Part shown: in pieces, positions 27,168 through 34,141 of the stretch
Numbering within the stretch: position 1 is the stretch's first letter
Layout: every line of letters begins with the position of its first letter
Source: an uncultured Aquimarina sp.
GTDB taxonomy: Bacteria > Bacteroidota > Bacteroidia > Flavobacteriales > Flavobacteriaceae
DNA: 64,000 bases
Assembly (NCBI RefSeq): GCF_947492405.1
Contig: NZ_CANLMP010000003.1
Coordinates: 372,001 to 436,000, forward strand
Direction of reading: 5' to 3'
Position numbers and translations under genes: made by a program
The notes under the pieces: generated by a model
Databases searched by the model: none
Seen by the model: only the letters and a program-made list of their open reading frames with translations
What the model was told of the DNA's origin: nothing

Positions 27168-28818
27168 ATTAAAAGATATTTTTTCTTTTTCAGAGGATTT
27201 TCCTTTGATATTTACGCAAGCAGATTTCTGGATATTTTTCGCAGCAATCTACTTTTTGTATGCGATAATATATCGTAAAAAAAGTCTCCGTAGCGCATAC
27301 CTTTTTGCCATTAGTTTACTGTTTTATTATAAGACAAGTGGTTTTTTTATTGGGATTTTGCTTTTTAGTACGGTAAATGACTTCTTTTTAGGTAAAGCTA
27401 TTTATCACAGTAAATCCATATTGGTAAAGAAAGCATTGGTTGCGATCAGTGTCATTATTAACCTCGGAACACTTTGTTATTTTAAATACGCCTATTTCTT
27501 TACAGAATCCTATAACAATCTTTTTAATACGGATTATGAGGTAATCAATTATCTGGCTCAGTTTGCTAATACTTGGGCAAGTGCAGATTACTTTACCGTT
27601 GATACCATTATATTACCTGTCGGGATTTCTTTTTATACTTTCCAGACGATCAGTTATAGTGTGGATATTTATAGAAAACAAATCAAACCATTGAATTCCA
27701 TTATTGATTTTGGTTTTTTCGTCAGTTTCTTTCCTCAGTTAGTGGCTGGTCCTATTGTTAGAGCTGCGGATTTTGTACCACAGATCAGAAAAGAAATTAA
27801 TATAACCAAAGAAGATTTTGGTAATGCAACTTTTATGATTCTTAAAGGGCTTATTAAAAAGATGCTTTTTGCAGATTTCATTGCCATGAATTTTATGGAT
27901 CGTGTATTCGATGTTCCGGAAATGTTTTCTGGATTTACCAATATTATGGCAATGTTCGGATATTCATTGCAGATTTATGGTGATTTCTCAGGATACACAG
28001 ATATAGCGATTGGATTGGCATTGCTCATGGGATATAAATTACCGGTTAACTTTAATTCACCCTATAAGGCGATACATTGTGGAGATTTCTGGAAACGATG
28101 GCACATATCACTATCCAGTTGGTTAAAAGACTATTTATATATCCCAATAGGAGGAAACCGTAACGGAAGTATCTTTTCATACGTATTCATTATTGTTTTT
28201 ACTTTTTTAGGAGCATTTGCCTATGCAGACTTTGGTATTGCCATTATTTCTACAGCCGGAATAGGGCTGTTGCTTATAGTAACGTTATTTTCTGCTAAAC
28301 TGGCTTGGCATTTTAATAGAAATGTGAATATTATGATCACGATGTTGGTAGGGGGCTTGTGGCACGGAGCATCTTGGAAATTTGTGATCTGGGGCGGACT
28401 TAATGGTCTAGGAGTTGTTGCTTATAAATATTGGCGCCAAATAAGCCCTTATGAAAACTCCAATGCATGGTTGGCGACTATCTGGAAGATTACCTTTACT
28501 TTTATTTTCATCACCTTTACCCGAATTTACTTTAGAGGGAATAGTATGGATCATATCGATCGTTTCTATCAATCCATAATGACCAATATGGATTGGGCGA
28601 ATGCATTGGTCGTACTTTGGGAATATAGAGTAGTTTTTATTGTAATGCTGATCGGATATATTACACATTGGTTACCTTACAAAACCAAAGATTGGTTGCT
28701 AGATCAGTTTATTAAAAGTAATGTGGTGATTAAAGGATTAATAGCGACGATTGTGGCTATAATCTGTTATCAAACCTATGCTGCCGATTTCCAACCGTTT
28801 ATTTATTTTCAGTTTTAG
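27160..28818 (+). CDS. MBOAT-family O-acyltransferase (AlgI/DltB-like)
   Basis: A 552-residue polytopic membrane protein. MBOAT signatures are LPVGISFYTFQTISYSVDIY, FFPQLVAGPIVRA, DFSGYTDIAIGLALLMGY, FWKRWHISLSSWLKDYLYIP (first conserved His) and GGLWHGASWKFVIWGGLNG (active-site His). It would move an acyl, probably acetyl, group across the inner membrane for transfer to a polysaccharide. It is the last gene of the SGNH-SGNH-MBOAT overlapping set. Confidence 0.93.
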   Translation: MNRLKDIFSFSEDFPLIFTQADFWIFFAAIYFLYAIIYRKKSLRSAYLFAISLLFYYKTSGFFIGILLFSTVNDFFLGKAIYHSKSILVKKALVAISVIINLGTLCYFKYAYFFTESYNNLFNTDYEVINYLAQFANTWASADYFTVDTIILPVGISFYTFQTISYSVDIYRKQIKPLNSIIDFGFFVSFFPQLVAGPIVRAADFVPQIRKEINITKEDFGNATFMILKGLIKKMLFADFIAMNFMDRVFDVPEMFSGFTNIMAMFGYSLQIYGDFSGYTDIAIGLALLMGYKLPVNFNSPYKAIHCGDFWKRWHISLSSWLKDYLYIPIGGNRNGSIFSYVFIIVFTFLGAFAYADFGIAIISTAGIGLLLIVTLFSAKLAWHFNRNVNIMITMLVGGLWHGASWKFVIWGGLNGLGVVAYKYWRQISPYENSNAWLATIWKITFTFIFITFTRIYFRGNSMDHIDRFYQSIMTNMDWANALVVLWEYRVVFIVMLIGYITHWLPYKTKDWLLDQFIKSNVVIKGLIATIVAIICYQTYAADFQPFIYFQF

Positions 28819-28994
28819 GAAACGTATTGTTATTAGGTTTCTTGGTCTTCGACAAGCTCAGACTGACAGTTTCGAGACCTGTCCGCCTCAGGAGGAGCCT
28901 CAGTCCTCAACTTTTTTTAACTCCTTTACTTCTTCACTCCTGCCTCCTCATTCCTCACAAACTCACCACTCATTAACTCCTTAATACTCACTAC

Positions 28995-29058
28995 TCATAA
29001 ATAACATCCCCCTAACCCCCTTCGAAGGGGGAATTTTGAGCTTCGTGTTGAACCTCAA
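28995..29058 (+). repeat. 64-base dispersed module, left copy
   Basis: TCATAAATAACATCCCCCTA, then ACCCCCTTCGAAGGGGG (a perfect palindromic core), then an AATTTTGAGCTTCGTG tail. The copy at 33146-33210 differs at only a few positions and is in the same orientation. Confidence 0.85.
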
Positions 29059-29148
29059 TCTTCTTATCTCATTACCTTCTTTACTCCTTGATTTTTGGAT
29101 GATTCGATAATTAGATTACTGGATTATTTGCTTATCCGTCACATCTAG

Positions 29149-29179
29149 TGTCCGCCTCTGGCGGATGTATCGAGATGTC
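29149..29179 (+). repeat. small TCCGCC element, copy 1
   Basis: TGTCCGCCTCTGGCGGATGT followed by ATCGAGATGTC. A closely related copy occurs in the opposite orientation at 33018-33044, so the two face each other across the accessory island. Confidence 0.6.
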
Positions 29180-29240
29180 ACTTGAGTACAAGAGTTGATA
29201 ATTAGTTGATGGTTTGCCAAAATAAGGTCGTGTCTTTTTT

Positions 29241-29401
29241 ACTCAAATTCGAGTCATGAATACTCAACGTTGAGTGTTTTTTACTCAATTTTGAATGTTT
29301 TTTACTCAAATTCGAGTCATTTATATTCAAATTTGAATGTTTTATACTCAAGTTTGAGTCTTTTATACTCAACGACGAGTGTTTTTTACTCAACTTTAAG
29401 T
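29241..29401. repeat. array of eight 14-bp palindromes with exact 21-bp period
   Basis: Units start at 29241, 29262, 29283, 29304, 29325, 29346, 29367 and 29388. The consensus is ACTCAANNTTGAGT followed by a 7-base A/T-rich spacer such as GTTTTTT. Variation often retains symmetry (ACTCAACGTTGAGT, ATTCAAATTTGAAT). The 21-base period equals two B-DNA turns. The array sits just downstream, in transcription terms, of the 29483-29935 gene and its terminator. Confidence 0.9.
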
Positions 29402-29420
29402 ATCGGATATTCATAAAAAA

Positions 29421-29452
29421 ACCAGAAAGATTCAAGGACGAATCTTTCTGGT
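29421..29452 (-). terminator. terminator of the 150-residue hypothetical gene
   Basis: A perfect 13-bp stem ACCAGAAAGATTC / GAATCTTTCTGGT with a 6-base loop. On the minus strand it runs into a 7-T run (29420-29414). It lies 30 bases beyond the stop at 29483. Confidence 0.85.
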
Positions 29453-29482
29453 AATGTTACCGGATTTTCTTGATCGAAAAAA

Positions 29483-29935
29483 TTATTTTTTAGAAAACCG
29501 CTTTTTTAAATCCTCATAAATCGGTTTGGCGCTAGGCACTCCTTTTTTGTTGGCTTCATTTACCTGTCCGTAGTACAATAATGCAGCTTGTAGGGCTTCA
29601 CTGCCGGCTAATAGTCGCGTGTCATCTACATCAGAAAACAATTGTTCCAGCACATTGGCAATAGGTGTTAATTGGGATACTACGGTTTCATCTTTTAAGA
29701 ACTCGTCTTTATCCATATAGCCTGGCATAAACTCCGGATTGGTTTCTGTATATCCTTTTACCTTTTGTACCGTAGGTAAGGATTTATCACCCATTTTAAA
29801 AAGCCCTGATCGTTCGCTTGCTGTTAATGCCTGTAAAAAAGGGGCTAAAGCGGTTTTACATTCTTGTAGTTTAGTGGCTACTTCATCAATAGTTTCTTGT
29901 GGAATGACTACACTAATTTGGTTCTCTTGTGCCAT
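29483..29935 (-). CDS. hypothetical protein, 150 residues
   Basis: A soluble, acidic, mostly helical protein with no signal peptide. Notable stretches are VIPQETIDEVATKLQECKTAL, FKMGDKSLPTVQKVKGYTET and LFSDVDDTRLLAGSEALQAALLYYGQV. I recognise no catalytic motif or named family. The composition suggests a small cytoplasmic or structural subunit. It is followed by a strong terminator and the palindrome array, and is separated by about 190 bases from the NUDIX gene upstream, so it is probably its own transcript. Confidence 0.65.
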   Translation of the reverse strand: MAQENQISVVIPQETIDEVATKLQECKTALAPFLQALTASERSGLFKMGDKSLPTVQKVKGYTETNPEFMPGYMDKDEFLKDETVVSQLTPIANVLEQLFSDVDDTRLLAGSEALQAALLYYGQVNEANKKGVPSAKPIYEDLKKRFSKK

Positions 29936-30122
29936 ACGTTCAATTTTTTTATAATTAGTATTCTTATTATACCCGCTTTAGTAGCGAGTCACTATACCAT
30001 TGTGTATGGAACCATAGAATTGTTACCAGTGTTTTTGGAGTTTTTTTGGAAAGTTGGATGTTTTGATGGTAGATGGTTTGATTTTGACTGAACGTTTTGG
30101 CTAAACTGCGTTTTAATGCAGT

Positions 30123-30527
30123 TTAGGTTTTGTTGTGCGCTTTTTTGTTTTTAATACTTTGTGCCAATGGAATATCAGCTGGTGCTAATTTCCATTTTAA
30201 TATTTCATCTGGTGTTACCCAATCATATTGATCATGGTCTGTTAGACATAAATTCCAATTTCTGAGATTACAAGTGTATGCGATTAAATCAATAGAGAAA
30301 TTTTCGTAATCATATTGGGATGAACCAAAATATTCAACGACATCAACCTCCATTTGTAATTCTTCCAAGAGTTCTCTCTTCAGGGAATCTTCATTACTCT
30401 CTCCAGTTTCTATTTTTCCTCCTGGAAACTCCCAATAACCGCCAAGAGATTTACTAGGCTTTCGTCTACATATAAAAACCTTATCGTCTTGGTAGATAAT
30501 GCCGCAAACAACCCTAATCATATCCAT
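30123..30527 (-). CDS. NUDIX hydrolase (MutT/8-oxo-dGTPase-like)
   Basis: A 134-residue protein. The Nudix box is GKIETGESNEDSLKRELLEEL (split here: G at residue about 36, REL-LEEL at 48-54). The N-terminal VVCGIIYQDDKVFICRRK and GGYWEFPGG are typical of MutT/CTP pyrophosphohydrolases that clean oxidised or modified nucleotides. Its start overlaps the end of the YDG-HNH endonuclease gene by 14 bases, so translation is coupled. Linking a nucleotide-cleansing enzyme to a modification-dependent nuclease is unusual; the pairing could be functional or accidental. Confidence 0.9.
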   Translation of the reverse strand: MDMIRVVCGIIYQDDKVFICRRKPSKSLGGYWEFPGGKIETGESNEDSLKRELLEELQMEVDVVEYFGSSQYDYENFSIDLIAYTCNLRNWNLCLTDHDQYDWVTPDEILKWKLAPADIPLAQSIKNKKAHNKT

Positions 30528-31398
30528 GACTTTTACGATGATAGTTCAAATTATCTTTGTCAATCTGGTGTTTTTCATTAACGTGTAATACTCCTTTTTC
30601 GACTCCTCCTATTAAACTTAAATCATCCGAGATTGAAAAAGTTCCTTTGTCAAACATAACATGATGATTGGGGCATAGGCATAAAAGGTTTTTTAAACTA
30701 TCATCTCCATTGTGTTGTTTGCCCAAAGGTTTTATGTGTGCTCCTTCAGCGTAAAAGCCGCTCTTGGTTTTAATTTTGATTCCACAAACTTGGCATCCAA
30801 AGTTATATAATTCCTTTACCGTAAGAGCTATTTGAGTATCTCTAACGATTCTCATAACAGTACCTTTTCTTCGTTTTTTATCACGAACACTATGGTCTAA
30901 TTCTATTTCCTCTGGCGTTGGTCGACTTGTGTTTTTTCCAGTGTATACAAGTTTAAACTTGCACATCTTGAATTGCTTATCACCAAAACTCTCAATTTCA
31001 TCCCAGTAACTGTCGATATAATACAAACCGGCATATATATATCCTGATTTAGGTGATAATGGTGATTTATGTTTATGACCTATTATGACACGCACAGGTA
31101 GTCCACGATCACAACTAATAATTAAACCGTAGTTATCATTGTGTGACCATTTTTGGTCCTCAATTTGTTTTCCATTTTTATCCCTTCCGCCAGCTCCGGT
31201 ATAAATGATTACATCATCATTATCCTTGTCTTTATACCCGCCTGATAAAACAACTGCTGCAGCTCCTTTTTTCTTGTCACTATCAATTCCACGACCCCAT
31301 ACACGGTGAAAACTTGTAGGCATCATTTCTTTCCTACCATCAAATAAATGGCCCTCTTCAATTCCTTGTATTTCTCCAAATATTATAGGTCTTGCCAT
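30514..31398 (-). CDS. YDG/SRA-HNH modification-dependent restriction endonuclease
   Basis: A 294-residue two-domain protein. Residues about 1-155 form a YDG/SRA domain, which flips and reads modified cytosines: FHRVWGRGIDSDKKKGAAAV, VLSGGYKDKDNDD, IIYTGAGGRD, and YGLIISCDRGLPVRVIIGHKH. Residues about 185-265 form an HNH nuclease with a Cys4 zinc site (C202, C205, C240, C242) and the catalytic GAHIKPLG (H221) and CPNHHVMFDKG. This is the architecture of YDG-HNH type IV-like restriction enzymes such as TagI. It would cut DNA containing 5-methyl- or 5-hydroxymethylcytosine, a defence against modified phage or foreign methylated DNA. It is preceded by a 9-base gap to a small gene and overlaps the NUDIX gene. 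Confidence 0.9.
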   Translation of the reverse strand: MARPIIFGEIQGIEEGHLFDGRKEMMPTSFHRVWGRGIDSDKKKGAAAVVLSGGYKDKDNDDVIIYTGAGGRDKNGKQIEDQKWSHNDNYGLIISCDRGLPVRVIIGHKHKSPLSPKSGYIYAGLYYIDSYWDEIESFGDKQFKMCKFKLVYTGKNTSRPTPEEIELDHSVRDKKRRKGTVMRIVRDTQIALTVKELYNFGCQVCGIKIKTKSGFYAEGAHIKPLGKQHNGDDSLKNLLCLCPNHHVMFDKGTFSISDDLSLIGGVEKGVLHVNEKHQIDKDNLNYHRKSHGYD

Positions 31399-31407
31399 AG
31401 TTTCATT

Positions 31408-31833
31408 TTAATTGTTCACAACTTGATATAAAAGTATAAATCGATGGTTTTCTTCGTCCAAGCTGGCAGAATCATTTTGCTCAGTTAATCGGAGCCAAAC
31501 ACTATAAGATGGACCGACCAAGTAATCACCTTCTTGTGCAATAGTTGGACTGGAAATAATATTGCGCTCAAGTTTTTCAGCTGCTTTTTCAATAATTCTC
31601 TCAGGTATTCCTTTTTTAGCAAATTCTGCGCATGAATTAGTCGTCATCATTTCACCTTTCGCAGTCTGATCATCAATAATGTTTAAACGATAAGAAAACC
31701 ATCTCATCGGGTCTTGTGGGATTGAAAATACTTTAAATGTAACTTCATGTGGATTTAATACATCTCCATATTCTATCACATATTGAAAACGACATTCGTT
31801 CCCTTCTATATCAATTGTGTTTAATTCTTCCAT
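31408..31833 (-). CDS. hypothetical protein upstream of the YDG-HNH endonuclease
   Basis: A 141-residue protein with no signal peptide. N-terminal beta strands (CRFQYVIEYGDVLNPHEVTFKVFSI), a helix (IPERIIEKAAEKLERNII), then beta-rich VGPSYSVWLRLTEQN and a C-terminal HRFILLYQVVNN. I do not recognise the family. It is first in a tight three-gene set (9 bases to the endonuclease gene, which overlaps the NUDIX gene), so it may be an accessory or regulatory partner. The start lies 8 bases after the end of the attC-like element. Confidence 0.65.
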   Translation of the reverse strand: MEELNTIDIEGNECRFQYVIEYGDVLNPHEVTFKVFSIPQDPMRWFSYRLNIIDDQTAKGEMMTTNSCAEFAKKGIPERIIEKAAEKLERNIISSPTIAQEGDYLVGPSYSVWLRLTEQNDSASLDEENHRFILLYQVVNN

Positions 31834-31838
31834 TTTTT

Positions 31839-32016
31839 AATTGCGTACAACGTTATAAGTATGTGTCGTAGCAGAGCAAAATGTTACCAAGCCATCGACA
31901 CTTCGGCGTTGATTTTATATCTTTTTTATTCTAAAATCTTTACGCCACAGCAAATATACAAGAACCTCTGGATTATCACTTAACTGCTATGACCACATAC
32001 TTGGTGTTACCACACG
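31839..32016. repeat. attC-like imperfect inverted repeat between two cassette-like genes
   Basis: The arms are GTTATAAGTATGTG-TCGTAGCAG (31852-31874) and, on the other strand, GTAACACCAAGTATGTGGTCATAGCAG (31984-32010, given in two blocks: GTAACACCAAGTATG and TGGTCATAGCAG). They differ by an extra G and a small insert, resembling the unpaired bases of integron attC hairpins. The element ends TGTACGCAAT immediately before the next gene. Canonical GTTRRRY cores are not present, and no integrase gene is in the window. Confidence 0.5.
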
Positions 32017-32019
32017 TAT

Positions 32020-32829
32020 TTATTTTTTCATTCTGGGTTTATTTCGATCAACAATTTCGTTAGCCAAATCTGCTATTCTTTTAGCTTTCTTTACGTACGC
32101 AAATTCGATCAACTGTTCTAATATTTCGTAAGCATCTAAGATATCCTCAGGTTGTACCTCTCCTATATGACTCCCTTCGTTTCCAATTATTTTTAGCGCA
32201 AGTAAATGATTTGCAATATTTTTATTTTTTAATCCATAATGCTCAATTCTCTGATGAAGTGTTTTGAATTTGTGTATTTTTCCTGCTTTTGTTCTCCTCC
32301 ATTTAGCAGCTTTTAAATCATCCAAGATTAACTCTATTGAATTTCGTAATCTATTTGCGCAGGATGATAAATCATCAAAATAGTTCGAAAAAGAAAGATT
32401 TATTTGTTGAGAAACATTTGAAGTAATCTCTTTTGGTAGTTCAAATAATTTTAAATTTGGGTAAAAATATTTCGGATAATAGGTTGAAAATCTATCTTCT
32501 AACATTTGCCCATCAGGCAGTTCTTTCCCATAGACAATGTCTTTCAAGCATTGTCCACTAATAGTAACTAATTCATTGCAATCAGCATTTTTACATTTAA
32601 GAATACCACTGAATACGTGTTCAATTCCGTTTGGATAATTATAGTATTCCATTTCATCACCTCTTGGGGTGATTTTTGTTAAAATTCCATTTAAATTTAG
32701 AACTCCAACTTTACAAGTAGGGCAGGGATAACTTTTAGGGTTATCGTGATTAAAACTTCTATCGTTCCAAATTTCTCTATTCACTTTTATTATGTGTGGT
32801 AACAATGTTATATACGTACTAGTACGCAT
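32020..32829 (-). CDS. DUF4145 domain protein with N-terminal zinc ribbon
   Basis: A 269-residue protein. A zinc ribbon is formed by C36/C39 (YPCPTC) and C79/C84 (KCKNADC). After a linker comes a helical DUF4145/HEPN-like domain (residues about 135-255), with FDDLSSCANRLRNSIELIL, HQRIEHYGLKNKNIANHLL and the conserved KIIGNEGSHIGEV. DUF4145 proteins are frequent in defence islands, often beside restriction genes; any nuclease role is unproven. The first codons overlap a sequence like the core of the attC-like element, so the true start may be later, for example the GTG at 32784. Confidence 0.78.
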   Translation of the reverse strand: MRTSTYITLLPHIIKVNREIWNDRSFNHDNPKSYPCPTCKVGVLNLNGILTKITPRGDEMEYYNYPNGIEHVFSGILKCKNADCNELVTISGQCLKDIVYGKELPDGQMLEDRFSTYYPKYFYPNLKLFELPKEITSNVSQQINLSFSNYFDDLSSCANRLRNSIELILDDLKAAKWRRTKAGKIHKFKTLHQRIEHYGLKNKNIANHLLALKIIGNEGSHIGEVQPEDILDAYEILEQLIEFAYVKKAKRIADLANEIVDRNKPRMKK

Positions 32830-33017
32830 ATTTCTTTTATATATTCAATTATAAACGATTACAAACGTATAATAAACGTTTAATTCTACGGTTAATTTTT
32901 ATATAGATTCTAAAAATACCGTAAAATTCCCCATATAACAAAATTGTGTAGCGATTCTATGGAGTAACTACTTAATACTTAATAGTTGGATTGTTAGATT
33001 ATTTAGAGCTGGATGGA

Positions 33018-33044
33018 TCTCGATATATCCGCCCAAGGCGGACA
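33018..33044 (-). repeat. small TCCGCC element, copy 2 (inverted)
   Basis: ATCTCGATATATCCGCC on the plus strand, then CAAGGCGGACAC. Its reverse complement aligns with 29149-29179. Confidence 0.6.
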
Positions 33045-33145
33045 CTCGACCTGACGAGTTTTAGGTTTCGGGTTTCGACACCTGTCCGCCTCAGGAGGAC
33101 CGCTCAACCCTCAACCCTCAGACTTCTGTACTTACTATTCATTAT

Positions 33146-33210
33146 TCATAAATAACATCCCCCTAACCCCCTTCGAAGGGGGAATTTCGAACTTCGTGGT
33201 GAATCTCAAT
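33146..33210 (+). repeat. 64-base dispersed module, right copy
   Basis: Same orientation and nearly the same sequence as 28995-29058, including the ACCCCCTTCGAAGGGGG palindromic core. Confidence 0.85.
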
Positions 33211-33265
33211 TTTATTAACTCCTTACTACTTAATACCAACTACTATCTTAAAAATCTTACTACCT

Positions 33266-33314
33266 TCGTAAATCGTAAATCGTAAATCGTAACTCATAAT
33301 TCCTAATTCCGTAT
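33266..33314 (+). repeat. seven tandem 7-base repeats
   Basis: Units are TCGTAAA three times, then TCGTAAC, TCATAAT, TCCTAAT, TCCGTAT. The array ends at the first base of the TTG start codon of the next gene. Similar period-7 tracts flank other genes in this window. Confidence 0.8.
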
Positions 33315-34006
33315 TGTTCCAACACACCCATCCATACGAACCTTTTTTTCCAGAAGGAGCTACTAAACTCATAGTAGGAACCTTGCCACCACCACGATTT
33401 ACTTCGGGAGCATTAAAAGAAGGAGACGTTGATTTTTGTTATGGCAGTATCAGCGGATTGCTATGGCCTGTTTTGGATCGTATTTTTGATTTAAAACTAA
33501 AATTCGAAACCACCCAGGAAGCTGTAGCGCAACGTAAGAATTTCTTAGCCTCTCGCGGGATAGGAGTTTGTGATATCGTCCATAGTTGTAAACGAGATAA
33601 AATTGATGCATCAGATCTAGGGATGCAACATATACAATTAAGAGATGTGGTATCATATTTACAGCAATACCTTAAAATCGATACACTTCTATTTACAGGA
33701 GGTAATAGTAAAAATGGACCAGAATATTTCTTTAGAAAACATCTTAAAGAATACCAATTACAATTATCGTTAGTATCTAACAACATTCCCAGAATACATC
33801 AATTCACACTTCCCTCAAAATTATTATCTCAAGCGGAATCGAGAGACCATTCAAACAGAATCATACAAACAGTTTCTTTAACCGCTCCATCTGGAGCAGC
33901 AAATAGATCTATAGGAAGTTTACAATCCTATAAGGACCAGAAAAATCAAAACCCAGCATTTAATACTATAGATTTTAGGGTGATGCAGTACCGAGAATTC
34001 TTTTAA
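33314..34006 (+). CDS. uracil-DNA glycosylase-fold-like protein (tentative)
   Basis: A 230-residue cytoplasmic protein from a TTG start. The N-terminal KLIVGTLPPPR and FCYGSISGLLWPVLDRIF resemble the GxxP and fW-type motifs of uracil/Mug-like DNA glycosylases. GIGVCDIVHSC and IDTLLFTGGNSKNG resemble the central strand and loop. A late motif, SLTAPSGAANRSIGSLQSYK, may carry the base-intercalation loop. This is a fold-level inference from a few short motifs. If correct, it may act in base excision beside the NUDIX and endonuclease genes to its left, but the intervening repeats separate them. Confidence 0.5.
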   Translation: MFQHTHPYEPFFPEGATKLIVGTLPPPRFTSGALKEGDVDFCYGSISGLLWPVLDRIFDLKLKFETTQEAVAQRKNFLASRGIGVCDIVHSCKRDKIDASDLGMQHIQLRDVVSYLQQYLKIDTLLFTGGNSKNGPEYFFRKHLKEYQLQLSLVSNNIPRIHQFTLPSKLLSQAESRDHSNRIIQTVSLTAPSGAANRSIGSLQSYKDQKNQNPAFNTIDFRVMQYREFF

Positions 34007-34075
34007 CTGTATTTTTCCCCTAATTTCCCGTATAAATACCTATTTCATTTCGTCCTGATATGAAGTAAATTGTAG

Positions 34076-34089
34076 TATGCTTAAGCATA
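34076..34089. promoter_or_regulatory. 14-bp palindrome upstream of the oxidase operon
   Basis: TATGCTTAAGCATA is a perfect palindrome 53 bases before the ATG at 34142. GTATG and CATAC outside it add an offset second symmetry. It could be an operator for the five-gene operon, but no regulator gene is adjacent. Confidence 0.4.
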
Positions 34090-34141
34090 ACATACATCAT
34101 ATTAATTCCCTGTGGTTTATCACCGCACTAAAACACTTTTC

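Larger units (their letters stand above)
28819..29482. other. repeat-rich 660-base region without a convincing gene
   Basis: Holds, in order, a degenerate REP-like palindrome (about 28840-28900), CT-rich degenerate heptamers (about 28920-28996), a 64-base module shared with 33146-33210, a small inverted-copy element at 29149-29179, the 21-base palindrome array at 29241-29401 and a strong terminator at 29421-29452. The open frame across the array encodes only a heptad translation of the repeat, and I do not accept it as a gene. Confidence 0.7.
32830..33313. other. repeat-rich spacer at the right end of the island
   Basis: A 484-base region with no gene. Holds the TCCGCC element at 33018-33044 (inverted relative to 29149-29179), a CCTGTCCGCCTCAGGAGGA block at 33081-33099 shared with 28879-28897, the 64-base module at 33146-33210 and seven 7-base repeats at 33266-33314 that abut the next gene. 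Confidence 0.7.

Noticed and set aside
29241..29401. CRISPR array
   Set aside because: Units are 14 bases with 7-base low-complexity spacers, not unique spacers of about 30 bases, and there are no cas genes.
29202..29435. Open frame on the minus strand with a seven-residue repeat (KKHSNLS-like)
   Set aside because: It is the in-frame translation of the 21-base palindrome array; both strands stay open because 21 is divisible by three, and the product has no export signal or known family.
30101..30126. Terminator of the NUDIX gene
   Set aside because: CTAAACTGC / GCAGTTTAG forms a good stem covering the stop codon, but no T run follows on the minus strand, so I could not call it Rho-independent.
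31839..32016. A true integron attC site
   Set aside because: Imperfect arms with an unpaired base are similar, but GTTRRRY cores are not present and no IntI-type gene is visible, so it is only called attC-like.
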